DNA of 27,110 nucleotides from Deltaproteobacteria bacterium. GTDB lineage: Bacteria > Desulfobacterota > Desulfobacteria > Desulfobacterales > B30-G6. Position 1 is the first letter of the stretch, and each line of letters opens with the position of its first letter. Shown here piece after piece: positions 16,194 through 24,537 of the stretch. The translations under genes were made by a program, and so were the position numbers. The stretch lies in contig JAFDAT010000026.1 in NCBI GenBank assembly GCA_019313725.1, forward strand, positions 1 through 27,110. Reading direction: 5' to 3'. The notes under the pieces were generated by a model that did not search any database, had not been told where the DNA came from, and worked only from the letters and a program-made list of their open reading frames with translations.

Positions 16194-16224
16194 CGCTCAA
16201 TTCAGGCAGATCCTGAAATGAGCG
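16194..16224 (+). terminator. Hairpin after the small protein gene, probable terminator
   Basis: CGCTCAATTCAGG (16194-16206) pairs with CCTGAAATGAGCG (16212-16224) over 13 positions with a single A-A mismatch and a 5-base loop. TTTCAAACTTTTAT follows. It starts nine bases after the stop at 16184. The T tract is interrupted, so efficiency is uncertain. The remainder of the gap to argC (16225-16373) shows no gene. Confidence 0.6.
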
Positions 16225-16373
16225 TTTCAAACTTTTATATGATTTATACAATTATTTTAAGGGTTGGAAAATTCAGTGGCCTATGTTATCGATTTACCTC
16301 TGTTATGTTGGTGGTTGACGGTCATTGATGCAGGAAAAGGATATCCATCTTCTGCCAACAGAAGACAATCAGC

Positions 16374-16523
16374 GTTTTAAGTTTTAGATTTTACGTTTTA
16401 AGCTGGAAAAGGTCTTTTGCACATTCAGCAAAAAGTCTATACGAGGTTGATAGCAAGTAGCCGGGAGCAAGTGACTTAACCCTTTCGTTTATCCATAAAA
16501 CCTAAATCTTAAAACGTAAATCG
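16374..16523. repeat. 150-bp element with inverted heptad arms, upstream of argC (family C, copy 1)
   Basis: The left arm (16374-16401) is four 7-base units of the form NTTTTAN. The right arm (16496-16523) is four units of the reverse-complement form TAAANNN. The 94-base core starts GCTGG and holds TTGATAGC followed six bases later by CCGGG. The element ends 27 bases before argC, so it lies in or next to the argC leader. A second copy with the core inverted lies after argC. Confidence 0.8.
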
Positions 16524-16550
16524 GTTGTTATCAAATCCAACAAGGGTATT

Positions 16551-17588
16551 ATGATCAGAGCAGGGATTGTAGGATCAACAGGATATGCTGGCGCGGAACT
16601 GGTCCGTCTGCTGGTCGGGCATCCGGATGTAGCACTAACGGTTTTGACGTCCCGGCAGTTTGCAGACCAAAGGTTCGATGCTGTCTATCCAGCCATGGCC
16701 GGTGTGGTGGACAATACCTGTGAAGCCCTGTCATTGGAGCATCTGATTGAAAAGTGCGATGTCGTTTTTACCGCACTTCCTCACAAGATCCCCATGGAGA
16801 TCGTGCCCGACCTGGTGGAACATAATATTAAAGTGGTGGACCTTTCTGCGGATTTCAGATTTCGTGATGCGGCTCTCTATGAGGCATTTTACCAGCGTCA
16901 TACGGCAAAGAACTTGTTGGACCGGGCTGTTTACGGTCTGAGCGAAGTATATCGGGAAGCGATACGGGCTGCTGAATTAGTCGGCAATCCAGGATGTTAT
17001 CCCACTAGTACGCTTCTACCGCTGGTGCCGCTTTTAAAAAAAGACATGCTCGCTATCGACACGATTGTCGTTGATTCAAAGTCGGGTGTCAGCGGGGCGG
17101 GGCGGTCTCTTTCGATGGGTTCCCACTATAGTGAGATGAATGAATCGTTCAAGGCCTACAAAGTAGCCGTTCATCGACATAATCCCGAGATCGATGCCAT
17201 TCTGACCCGGGAGTCTGGTGTTCAGGTCAGTGTGACGTTCGTGCCCCATCTTGTTCCCATGACACGGGGCATGTTCACAACCATCTATGCTACTCCCCGG
17301 AAAAGCCTTTCCCTGGAAGCAATCCGATCGTGTCTGGAATCTTATTATGAGGGACGCCCATTTGTTCGTGTTGTCGGCCCTGAAGGGTTGCCGGACACCA
17401 GGAATGTGCGGGGCACCAACTTCTGCGATATCGGTTTTACCGTAGACGAGCCACGCAGACGGGTCATCCTGACATCTGCTATCGACAATCTGGTCAAGGG
17501 GGCGGCCGGGCAGGCTGTTCAAAATATGAACATTATGTTCGGGCTCGATGAAAGCGCGGGGCTGTTGAATGTACCTTTTCCGGTTTGA
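16551..17588 (+). CDS. argC: N-acetyl-gamma-glutamyl-phosphate reductase
   Basis: Third step of arginine biosynthesis: NADPH-dependent reduction of N-acetylglutamyl phosphate to the semialdehyde, in the cytoplasm. The protein is 345 residues, the usual length. The Rossmann motif GSTGYAGAEL is at 8-17, the catalytic Cys149 lies in GNPGCYPTS, KSGVSGAGR follows, and the VPHLVPMTRGM segment and C-terminal GTNFCDIGF are present. AAGGG just upstream of ATG 16551 serves as ribosome site. No other arg gene is adjacent. The gene is flanked on both sides by copies of an inverted-arm heptad element, an unusual arrangement. Confidence 0.97.
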   Translation: MIRAGIVGSTGYAGAELVRLLVGHPDVALTVLTSRQFADQRFDAVYPAMAGVVDNTCEALSLEHLIEKCDVVFTALPHKIPMEIVPDLVEHNIKVVDLSADFRFRDAALYEAFYQRHTAKNLLDRAVYGLSEVYREAIRAAELVGNPGCYPTSTLLPLVPLLKKDMLAIDTIVVDSKSGVSGAGRSLSMGSHYSEMNESFKAYKVAVHRHNPEIDAILTRESGVQVSVTFVPHLVPMTRGMFTTIYATPRKSLSLEAIRSCLESYYEGRPFVRVVGPEGLPDTRNVRGTNFCDIGFTVDEPRRRVILTSAIDNLVKGAAGQAVQNMNIMFGLDESAGLLNVPFPV

Positions 17589-17662
17589 TTTCGGTTGGCA
17601 TCAGCAAGAGGTACGGGTTTGACTTTAATGGTCAGTAATATGTCAATCACAGACCCGTAGGC

Positions 17663-17814
17663 GTTTTAGGTTTTACGTTTTAAGTTTTAGGTGAGCATTT
17701 TGAGGATTGTACCTGTTAGCGTTTGGCTAAAAATTATAGAAACCGGCAACCCGGTAACAGCTATCAACGAAGAGCTAAGCGCCAGCTTAACACGTAAAAC
17801 GTAAAACCTAAAAC
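17663..17814. repeat. 152-bp element with inverted heptad arms, downstream of argC (family C, copy 2)
   Basis: The left arm (17663-17690) is four perfect-phase units of form GTTTTAN. The right arm (17787-17814) is four units matching the reverse complement (for example GTAAAAC CTAAAAC). The 96-base core, read on the minus strand, starts GCTGG and contains TTGATAGC then CCGGG, the same marks as the core of the copy before argC, but in opposite orientation. The rest of the argC-folD gap (17589-17662 and 17815-17890) shows nothing else recognisable. Confidence 0.82.
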
Positions 17815-17901
17815 GATTAAGAGAGGTAATCTTATGACCGGTTTAAATTTTAACACACTACATTAGTAGCGTTAACCAATCAACTTGAAAGGAGAAATAG
17901 T

Positions 17902-18813
17902 ATGTCGGCAACATTGATAAAAGGAACGGAGATTCGCGAAGAGATTCTCGAAGAGATTACTGCCGAAGTCAAGGAAATCAAGGAAAAGTACGACAAGGTT
18001 CCCGGCCTGGTCACCATTCTGGTTGGGGAGAATCCAGCATCGATGTCCTATGTGACCCTGAAGATCAAGACGGCACTCAGGGTAGGGTTTAAGGAAATCC
18101 AGGAAAGCCAGCCCGTGGATATTTCGGAAGAAGACCTCCTGGCTCTCATCGAAAAGTACAACAACGATGATTCCATCAACGGTATTCTGGTGCAGCTGCC
18201 GCTGCCAAAACACATCGATGAAAAGAAAGTGTTGAATGCCATCGATCCTGACAAGGACGTGGACGGCTTTCATCCCGTAAATGTCGGCCGTTTGATGATC
18301 GGCGGTGATGAGGTGAAGTTTCCGCCCTGCACGCCGGCGGGTATTCAGGAGATGATCGTGCGTGCCGGCGTGGAAACCAGCGGGGCTGAGGTGGTTGTGG
18401 TGGGAAGGTCCAACATCGTCGGCAAACCCATCGCCAACATGATGCTGCAGAAGGGACCGGGAGCCAACGCCACGGTAACCATCGTGCACACCCGTACGAA
18501 AGATCTGGCAGCGCATTGCAAGCGAGCGGACATATTGATCGTGGCCGCCGGAGTACCCGATCTGGTCAAGCCGGAGTGGATCCAACCCGGTGCCTGTGTG
18601 ATCGATGTGGGGGTCAACCGTGTCGGCGAAAAACCAAGCAAGAAGAATCCCGGCAAAATGGTCGCTATCTTGAAGGGTGATGTCGACTTCGATGCCGCCA
18701 AAGAAATTGCCGGTTCGATTACACCGGTTCCCGGCGGTGTCGGCCCCATGACGATCACCATGCTGATGAAGAATACTTTGAAATCACTTAAATTTCGGCT
18801 CGGTATTCAATAA
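17902..18813 (+). CDS. folD: Bifunctional methylenetetrahydrofolate dehydrogenase / methenyltetrahydrofolate cyclohydrolase
   Basis: A 303-residue cytoplasmic enzyme that interconverts methylene-, methenyl- and 10-formyl-tetrahydrofolate. In anaerobes with the Wood-Ljungdahl pathway it also serves the methyl branch. The catalytic Y50...K54 (YVTLK, normally YVxxK) is present, then GILVQLPLPKHI, PDKDVDGFHPVNVGRL, PPCTPAGI, the NAD(P) loop VVGRSNIVGKPIA, and the C-terminal GSITPVPGGVGPMT. GGAGA at 17891-17895 gives a strong start at ATG 17902. No partner gene is cotranscribed. Confidence 0.98.
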   Translation: MSATLIKGTEIREEILEEITAEVKEIKEKYDKVPGLVTILVGENPASMSYVTLKIKTALRVGFKEIQESQPVDISEEDLLALIEKYNNDDSINGILVQLPLPKHIDEKKVLNAIDPDKDVDGFHPVNVGRLMIGGDEVKFPPCTPAGIQEMIVRAGVETSGAEVVVVGRSNIVGKPIANMMLQKGPGANATVTIVHTRTKDLAAHCKRADILIVAAGVPDLVKPEWIQPGACVIDVGVNRVGEKPSKKNPGKMVAILKGDVDFDAAKEIAGSITPVPGGVGPMTITMLMKNTLKSLKFRLGIQ

Positions 18814-18905
18814 CGGGAGCGTTTTAAAATATATACTACAGCGGGACAGATACATCCGCTAATACGAAGATGGCATCTATTTTGCCATGTTGTTTACCAC
18901 TACGG

Positions 18906-19026
18906 AAAAGCCGGAGAACTGCAGGCTCTACGAGCTGGGCTTACAGCGCCTTTATTGCTGAGAGTTCGAAGTGAAAAACTACGACTTCACCCTCAGACGT
19001 CTTGGCTCTGAAGCCCTCCGGCTTTT
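18906..19026. other. Highly structured 121-nt intergenic element (possible ncRNA or mobile-element remnant)
   Basis: The ends are an exact 11-base inverted repeat (AAAAGCCGGAG at 18906-18916, CTCCGGCTTTT at 19016-19026). Inside, further pairings nest in order: GCTC-TAC-GAGC (18925-18935) as a side hairpin; GGGCTT-A-CAG (18937-18946) with CTGAAGCC(C) (19008-19016); GCC (18948-18950) with GGC (19004-19006); CTGAG (18958-18962) with CTCAG (18992-18996); and GAAGT (18968-18972) with ACTTC (18984-18988). No credible ORF covers it. The flanking parts of the folD-M23 gap (18814-18905 and 19027-19217) show only a small hairpin (18870-18888) and a 13-base duplication. Confidence 0.5.
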
Positions 19027-19165
19027 GCAATGTGGGGATGACCCGGGTCTTGACAAACCCGTCATTGTTTGATACCTAAACAAATTGTTGCGCTGATTTC
19101 TGTTCGGCCGGTTGAAATTCAATATTAGCATGGAATATCGGCGTGTTAGAATGCCGTAATCATTC

Positions 19166-19191
19166 CAGGTCATCCGGCCAGGTCATCCGGT
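19166..19191 (+). repeat. 13-base tandem duplication before the M23 peptidase gene
   Basis: CAGGTCATCCGG plus one base occurs twice head to tail (19166-19178 and 19179-19191, differing only in the last base). It lies 26 bases before the chosen start. It could be a local slippage duplication or a paired regulator site. Confidence 0.5.
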
Positions 19192-19217
19192 CGGCAGATC
19201 AAGCGGGATCCTATGCC

Positions 19218-20141
19218 ATGAAAATGATATCATTTTTCATACTGAACCACACCGGTTCGCCGATCAAAAAAATTTCGGTTCCGGGATTTTTGCTGCGTAT
19301 TGCCATGGTTATCTTTATGGCCGGCACCGTCGGGACGGGGTACCTTGTTTACAATCATTTTCAGATCCAAACCGCATTCAAGGCCACCAGGGGCATAGAA
19401 CGGACCCTCGCGGCCCAGGAAGACCTGATTACCACACAGCGCCGACAGATCCAGACATTTGCATCCGAAATCAACCGCCTGAAATCACAACTTGTCGCCC
19501 TGAACAATTTCGAAGAAAAGATAAGGATTATCGCTAATATCAGCAATGAAGAAGGGCAGGATACACTTTTCGGTATCGGCGGTTCCCGGCCGGAGGATCT
19601 GGCGACCAATCTTGATTTGAATCGACGGCACACCAGTCTGCTCCGTGAAATGCACGCCCAGGTCGAGCAGTTGCAGGCCGCATCGGTCAAACAGCAGGCA
19701 AAAATGGTTTCCCTGTTGGGAAAACTCGAAGGCCAGAAGAGTCTTTTGGCATGTACCCCGGCGATTCGACCGGCCAAAGGCTGGCTGACCTCGCGTTTCG
19801 GGTATCGTACGTCACCGTTTACCGGCCGGCGTGAATTCCACAAAGGGCTCGATATTGCCAATCAGATAGGCACGCCCATTGTGGTGACTGCCGATGGTAT
19901 GGTAAAATCGGTGGGCTCCCGGCGCTATTTGGGTAACTACGTGATTATTGACCATGGTCACGGCATGGTGACCCACTACGGCCATATCGGTGATGCACTG
20001 GTAAAGCGCGGCGACCAGGTCAAACGCGGTGACCCCATTGCAGAAATGGGAAACACGGGGAGAAGCACCGGTCCACACGTCCATTATGGTATTTTTCTCA
20101 ATGGTGTTCCCGTAAACCCCTCCACGTATATCCTCAACTAA
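19218..20141 (+). CDS. M23-family (LytM-type) metallopeptidase, membrane anchored
   Basis: A 307-residue peptidoglycan endopeptidase or divisome activator of the M23 family. One N-terminal membrane segment (about 24-46) is followed by a coiled-coil region (about 57-105 and 135-172, rich in Gln/Glu/Leu) and a C-terminal LytM domain (about 187-305). The zinc ligands are visible: H208 and D212 (HKGLD) and H289 in HVHYG (287-291), with H287 in the catalytic position. ATG 19218 is preferred because a longer frame from 19143 adds 25 residues read through the 13-base duplication. The ribosome site is weak (AAGCGGG). The position before secA is common in related genomes by my recollection. Confidence 0.9.
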   Translation: MKMISFFILNHTGSPIKKISVPGFLLRIAMVIFMAGTVGTGYLVYNHFQIQTAFKATRGIERTLAAQEDLITTQRRQIQTFASEINRLKSQLVALNNFEEKIRIIANISNEEGQDTLFGIGGSRPEDLATNLDLNRRHTSLLREMHAQVEQLQAASVKQQAKMVSLLGKLEGQKSLLACTPAIRPAKGWLTSRFGYRTSPFTGRREFHKGLDIANQIGTPIVVTADGMVKSVGSRRYLGNYVIIDHGHGMVTHYGHIGDALVKRGDQVKRGDPIAEMGNTGRSTGPHVHYGIFLNGVPVNPSTYILN

Positions 20142-20202
20142 AAATAATAAAACTACCGTGCATTTTTATTATGTTACGCGGCTTCGCCGCTGCCTCCATT
20201 AT

Positions 20203-20598
20203 TTACCAGATAGTGGTTACATGTTTTGATTGCCGCATAAATTTGTCTGCAGTGACCAACCTGGCTTTTTCAACGACAGACGTGGCGGAAATGATTCTGT
20301 CGGCCGGGTCTTTATTACCGTCTGCAAACGTGGTAACTGAAAGTTCCGCTATTTCAGGTGTGATGCTTTTTACAATATATCTACTTGATTCCAGCACCAA
20401 CGCTATGAATTCCAGGTATTCAACATCAATTTGAAGTCTACCCTTGTGCATGAGCATTGCAATTTCCCACAAGGAAATATCACAGCAGATGATTCCATCC
20501 GATCGATTGGCTTCATCCATGGCGATTTTTGCTATTTTTGAGAGCATCTCCGGCTTCAACGCATACCAAATGATGACATGGGTGTCCGCGACAATCAT
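20203..20598 (-). CDS. PIN-domain toxin (VapC family)
   Basis: A 131-residue putative endoribonuclease toxin. The PIN acidic residues are in place: D5 (VADTHVIIW), E45 (SLWEIAML), D97 and D100 (DPADRIISA), and D118 in TADK. The sequence type (DTHVIIWYAL, KGRL) is that of VapC toxins paired with Phd/YefM-like antitoxins. Its ATG overlaps the antitoxin stop (ATGA), the classic antitoxin-then-toxin order. A GCGGC-TTC-GCCGC hairpin (20178-20190) lies just past its stop. Confidence 0.9.
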   Translation of the reverse strand: MIVADTHVIIWYALKPEMLSKIAKIAMDEANRSDGIICCDISLWEIAMLMHKGRLQIDVEYLEFIALVLESSRYIVKSITPEIAELSVTTFADGNKDPADRIISATSVVEKARLVTADKFMRQSKHVTTIW

Positions 20599-20825
20599 GT
20601 CATGACCTCCCAGTTTCCATCAACCGGAGAGACAATGTCTCCTATAATTGCGTTTTTACCCAGTTCTTTCAATTTTTTCTTTGATGTATTTCTCTTGTCT
20701 TCAGCGGGAACCAGCATTGCCAGTTCATGACCATGGGACGTAATGGTAATGACCTGCCCCTTTTGAGCTTTGCTAATGAAAGCGGACAGGTTTTCCCTGA
20801 GTGTGCTCACATTAATTTTTTCCAT
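20595..20825 (-). CDS. Phd/YefM-family antitoxin
   Basis: A 76-residue antitoxin that would neutralise the PIN toxin and repress its own promoter. The N-terminal half (MEKINVSTLRENLSAFISKAQKGQVITITSHGHELAMLVP) is a standard Phd/YefM DNA-binding fold. The C-terminal 35 residues are the toxin-binding tail (charged, ending NWEVMT). ATG 20825 is chosen because GGAGG lies just upstream on the minus strand and family similarity starts here; a longer frame upstream would cover the promoter. Confidence 0.9.
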   Translation of the reverse strand: MEKINVSTLRENLSAFISKAQKGQVITITSHGHELAMLVPAEDKRNTSKKKLKELGKNAIIGDIVSPVDGNWEVMT

Positions 20826-20843
20826 AATATCCACCTCCAAATT

Positions 20844-20884
20844 TTGTACAAATAAAATGTACAATTTAAGACAAAAAAAGTCAA
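20844..20884 (-). promoter_or_regulatory. Toxin-antitoxin promoter with an overlapping operator palindrome
   Basis: On the minus strand a TTGACT -35 box (20879-20884) stands 17 bases from a TACATT -10 box (20856-20861). A perfect inverted repeat TTGTACA-7-TGTACAA (20844-20864) overlaps the -10 box. The antitoxin-toxin complex probably binds there to repress its own transcription, as in other Phd/YefM systems; binding is inferred. Confidence 0.65.
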
Positions 20885-21267
20885 GCAACAAATTTTCATT
20901 CCTGAGCGCGTACAGCAAAGCTGACACAACAGTTTCATCAATGACTCAATTTTTCATTAGAAACGCTAATAATATATACAGCACTTTATTGTGCTATAGG
21001 CCGGTGATTTTGGAAATATTATAATGAAGACTGATGTCTGTTTCTAATAAATTCATGAAAGCGGATTTATTATGGCTTGAGAATGTCCATAAAATGTATT
21101 AGTTTTCATAGATTTAATGAAACCCGAAACAATCAAATACAATACATGAAAATGTATATACATTAGAACCAATGATCAGCTCAGATTTATATTGTATCCA
21201 ATGCGTTAGGGCTTTGATATATTCTGGAAAAGCAGCCGGCTGTTTCTAATGAAAGGGAATAAGATCC
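20885..21267. other. AT-rich intergenic region between the toxin-antitoxin promoter and secA
   Basis: No gene is visible. It holds a small hairpin AGCAC-TTTATT-GTGCT (20980-20995), a perfect 14-base palindrome AATGTATATACATT (21151-21164) with similar TGTAT/ATACA words around it, and a palindrome CAGCCGGCTG (21233-21242) just before the secA ribosome site. The base composition is far richer in A+T than the flanking genes. The secA promoter must lie here, but I could not pick one with confidence. Confidence 0.5.
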
Positions 21268-23796
21268 ATGTTGATGAATATGTTGACCAAGGTGTTTGGA
21301 AGCAAAAATGAGCGTGAACTGAAGAAGCTGCAGCCCGTTGTCGCCAGAATCAATGAACTGGAACCCGGGATCAAAGCCCTGGACGATGCCGCTCTGAAAG
21401 GGCAGGCAGTGCATTTCAGGGAAAGGCTGGACAATGGGGAATCTATCGAGGATCTGTTGCCCGAAGCGTTTGCAACGGTCAGGGAGGCATCCGTTCGAAT
21501 CCTTAAGATGCGTCACTTCGATGCCCAGCTGGTGGGCGGAATGGTCCTGCACAACGGCGGTATTGCCGAGATGAAGACCGGCGAGGGTAAAACCCTCGTG
21601 GCAACACTGCCGGGCTATCTGAACGCGCTTACCGGAAAGGGCGTGCATGTCATTACTGTAAACGACTACCTCGCCAGACGTGATACCGAGTGGATGGGCC
21701 AGATTTACAATTTTCTGGGACTTTCGGTGGGTACGATTCTGCACGGACTGGACGATGCAGAACGAAAAGCGTCTTACGGTTCGGATATCACTTACGGAAC
21801 CAACAATGAATTCGGGTTCGACTATTTAAGGGACAACATGAAGTTTGACCGCACGTCACTGGTCCAGGCCGAACTCAATTTTGCCATCGTAGACGAGGTG
21901 GACAGCATTCTGATTGATGAAGCCCGTACACCTTTGATCATCTCCGGGCCGGCCGAAAAATCGACCCATCTGTATTACCAGGTCAACGGCATCATTCCTC
22001 GTCTCAAACGCGAAACCGACTATACCATCGACGAAAAGGCCAGGGCTTCGACGCTGACGGAAGAGGGGGTTGCCAGTGCCGAGCGAATTCTTCAGGTGGA
22101 TAACATCTACGACCCGAAGCATATCGAACTGCTGCACCATATCAACCAGGCACTGAAGGCGCATGCGCTTTTCAAACGTGACGTGGACTACATCGTAAAG
22201 AACGGTGAAGTCATCATCGTGGATGAGTTTACCGGGCGTCTCATGCCCGGGCGGCGATACAGTGAAGGGCTTCACCAGGCGCTGGAAGCAAAAGAGAACG
22301 TTAAAATCGAGAATGAGAACCAGACCCTGGCGACCATCACCTTTCAGAACTATTTCCGCATGTATAACAAGCTATCGGGCATGACCGGCACCGCCGACAC
22401 CGAAGCCGCAGAGTTTAAAAAGATATACGATCTGGACGTGACCGTCATACCCACAAACAAGCCCATGGTGCGCGAGGACTACCCGGACGTCATCTACAAG
22501 ACACGCCGAGAAAAATTCGAAGCGGTCATGGATGAAATCGTGGAGCTGAATGCCAAGGGTCAGCCGGTTCTGGTGGGAACCATCTCTATCGACATATCCG
22601 AAGATTTAAGCCGGAAACTGAAAAAGAGGGGTATCCAGCTCTCGGTGCTGAATGCCAAAAACCATGAAGGCGAGGCGGAAATTATCGCCATGGCCGGCCA
22701 AAAGGGATCCGTGACCATCTCCACCAATATGGCCGGCCGCGGGACGGATATTGTCCTGGGGGAGGGCGTGACCGAATTGGGCGGACTTCACATTCTGGGT
22801 ACGGAAAGACACGAAAGCCGCAGAATCGACAACCAGCTGAGGGGGCGCTCCGGCAGGCAGGGCGATCCGGGGTCATCCCGCTTTTTTCTGGCCCTTGAAG
22901 ACGATCTGCTGCGTATCTTCGGTGGCGAACGCATTACGGGAATCATGGAAAAGCTGGGCATGGAAGAGGGGGAACCCATTGAACACAACCTGATCAGCCG
23001 TGCCATAGAAAATGCCCAGGCCAAGGTGGAAGGGCACAATTTCGATATTCGTAAGCATCTTCTGGAATATGACGATGTCATGAATCAGCAGCGGGAAGTG
23101 ATCTACAAACAGCGCCGTGAAGCCCTTTTCGGGAAGAGCCTTGAATCTTATCTGGAGGAAATCATTTTTGACAGGGCGGCGGAAATCGCCGGACTCTTCG
23201 CGGATGAACGCGCGCTCCCTGAAGAATGGGATTTCAAAGGCATGGATGAGGTTGTATTCAAACAGTTTAACCTGCGACTGGGGCAGATAGAGGAGGATAC
23301 CTTGGACGGGCTGACCGGGGAAGGGCTGGCCCAGATGATCGGTGAAGCGGCGATATCGGCTTACCGGGAAAAGGAAACATTGATCGGTGCCGGAGAGTTC
23401 AGAAACCTGGAGCGCTATATCATGCTACAGACGGTGGATAATCTATGGAAGGATCATCTTCTAAGCATGGATCACATGAAAGAGGGTATCGGGCTCAGGG
23501 GATATGCCCAACAGAACCCGCTGCTCATTTATAAAAAAGAAGGTTTCGAGATGTTCCAGGATATGATCGCCCGTATCCAGGAGGAAACCCTTTCGATTCT
23601 TTTCCGAATCCAGTTGGCCGAGCCGGACGAACTCGAAGAATTGCACAAACCCAAGGAGCAGAATCTGATATTTTCCGGCGGGGAAGGCGAAAAACCCAAG
23701 AAAAAACCGGCCAAGCGATCGGAAAAAAAAGTGGGACGCAATGCGCCGTGCCCCTGCGGCAGTGGTAAAAAGTTTAAAAAATGCTGTGGGCGATAG
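21268..23796 (+). CDS. secA: Protein translocase subunit SecA
   Basis: The ATPase motor that drives preproteins through SecYEG. 842 residues, full length. Walker A MKTGEGKTL at 102-110, Walker B VDEVD at 208-212 with SILIDEARTPLIISGP, the preprotein cross-linking region (about 227-370), the second helicase half with TISTNMAGRGTDIVLG, QLRGRSGRQGDPG, and the C-terminal zinc-binding SEC-C motif with C828, C830, C839 and C840. The start is ATG 21268, with AAGGGA about nine bases before; ATGs at 21274 and 21280 are alternatives. A basic linker (KPKKKPAKRSEKK) precedes the zinc motif. Confidence 0.98.
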   Translation: MLMNMLTKVFGSKNERELKKLQPVVARINELEPGIKALDDAALKGQAVHFRERLDNGESIEDLLPEAFATVREASVRILKMRHFDAQLVGGMVLHNGGIAEMKTGEGKTLVATLPGYLNALTGKGVHVITVNDYLARRDTEWMGQIYNFLGLSVGTILHGLDDAERKASYGSDITYGTNNEFGFDYLRDNMKFDRTSLVQAELNFAIVDEVDSILIDEARTPLIISGPAEKSTHLYYQVNGIIPRLKRETDYTIDEKARASTLTEEGVASAERILQVDNIYDPKHIELLHHINQALKAHALFKRDVDYIVKNGEVIIVDEFTGRLMPGRRYSEGLHQALEAKENVKIENENQTLATITFQNYFRMYNKLSGMTGTADTEAAEFKKIYDLDVTVIPTNKPMVREDYPDVIYKTRREKFEAVMDEIVELNAKGQPVLVGTISIDISEDLSRKLKKRGIQLSVLNAKNHEGEAEIIAMAGQKGSVTISTNMAGRGTDIVLGEGVTELGGLHILGTERHESRRIDNQLRGRSGRQGDPGSSRFFLALEDDLLRIFGGERITGIMEKLGMEEGEPIEHNLISRAIENAQAKVEGHNFDIRKHLLEYDDVMNQQREVIYKQRREALFGKSLESYLEEIIFDRAAEIAGLFADERALPEEWDFKGMDEVVFKQFNLRLGQIEEDTLDGLTGEGLAQMIGEAAISAYREKETLIGAGEFRNLERYIMLQTVDNLWKDHLLSMDHMKEGIGLRGYAQQNPLLIYKKEGFEMFQDMIARIQEETLSILFRIQLAEPDELEELHKPKEQNLIFSGGEGEKPKKKPAKRSEKKVGRNAPCPCGSGKKFKKCCGR

Positions 23797-23937
23797 CGCG
23801 CGAACACTTGATGGTGACCATGGTTGCTGCCATGGGAAGATCATAAATTAGTTCCATTATTCGATTTGTTCCTACACAGGCAAATGACGTGTGCAACACA
23901 AATTACGGCCGCAGGCCAAATAACATCCGAAGGATAA

Positions 23938-24441
23938 ATGACAACCAAAAACCATAAACCAATGGCTAAAAGCAGCCTGACCGTCGGCGTCATTTCCGAC
24001 ACCCACGGCCTGTTGCGTCCCGAGGTCTTAAAAACATTTCAGGGGGTGGAACTGATTCTGCACGCCGGAGACATCGGAGGGGATGATATCCTCGAAGAAT
24101 TGCAGGCGATAGCACCGGTCCTTGCGGTGAGGGGCAACATGGATTATGGCGCTTGGGTCTCCGATATCCCTGCATCGCGAGCGGTGAAGATCGGGAGCAA
24201 GCGTTTTTTTCTGGTTCACGATCCTGCCCACATCGATGTCGACCCCGCTGAAGGAAAATTTCATGCCGTTATCTTCGGCCACACGCACAGGCCGCACGTG
24301 GAAACTCAAGAGGGTGTTCTCCTGTTGAACCCCGGCAGTGCAGGCCACAGGCGAAAGAACTATCCCATCAGCCTGGCCATTTTGAAGATCCAGGGGGATC
24401 GGATGGAGGCTGAAGTGATCGAGTTGTCCTGCAGCCGGTGA
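23938..24441 (+). CDS. YfcE/MJ0936-family metallophosphoesterase
   Basis: A 167-residue calcineurin-like phosphodiesterase of the small YfcE type. The metal-binding motifs are complete: D21 and H23 (SDTHG), D45 (HAGDIGG), N67 (GNMD), H94 (LVHDPAHID, where the family more often has VHGH), and H115 with H117 (FGHTHRP). NPGSAGHRR at 131-139 is the family C-terminal signature. The substrate is unknown; homologues hydrolyse phosphodiesters in vitro. AAGGATAA precedes ATG 23938; MAKSS (residue 9) is another possible start. The 141-base gap after secA contains no clear terminator. Confidence 0.9.
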   Translation: MTTKNHKPMAKSSLTVGVISDTHGLLRPEVLKTFQGVELILHAGDIGGDDILEELQAIAPVLAVRGNMDYGAWVSDIPASRAVKIGSKRFFLVHDPAHIDVDPAEGKFHAVIFGHTHRPHVETQEGVLLLNPGSAGHRRKNYPISLAILKIQGDRMEAEVIELSCSR

Positions 24442-24537
24442 TAGATACGGACCCTTAGGCATCGGCACCCCTTTACAAAGACCACCCGCGATGCTTATAG
24501 TTATTAAAGCAGGCAGCTTGGTTTTACGAATCTGAAC

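Noticed and set aside
16374..17814. Composite transposon carrying argC
   Set aside because: The flanking elements contain no transposase and no target duplication that I could see, so mobility is only raised as a question, not called.
18979..19173. Minus-strand 64-residue frame between folD and the M23 gene
   Set aside because: It is Arg/Ser-rich, has no ribosome site or domain, and overlaps the structured 121-nt element.
20178..20190. GCGGC-TTC-GCCGC hairpin as a terminator for the M23 gene
   Set aside because: No T tract follows on the plus strand; it may instead mark the end of the toxin transcript, but the evidence is too thin to call.
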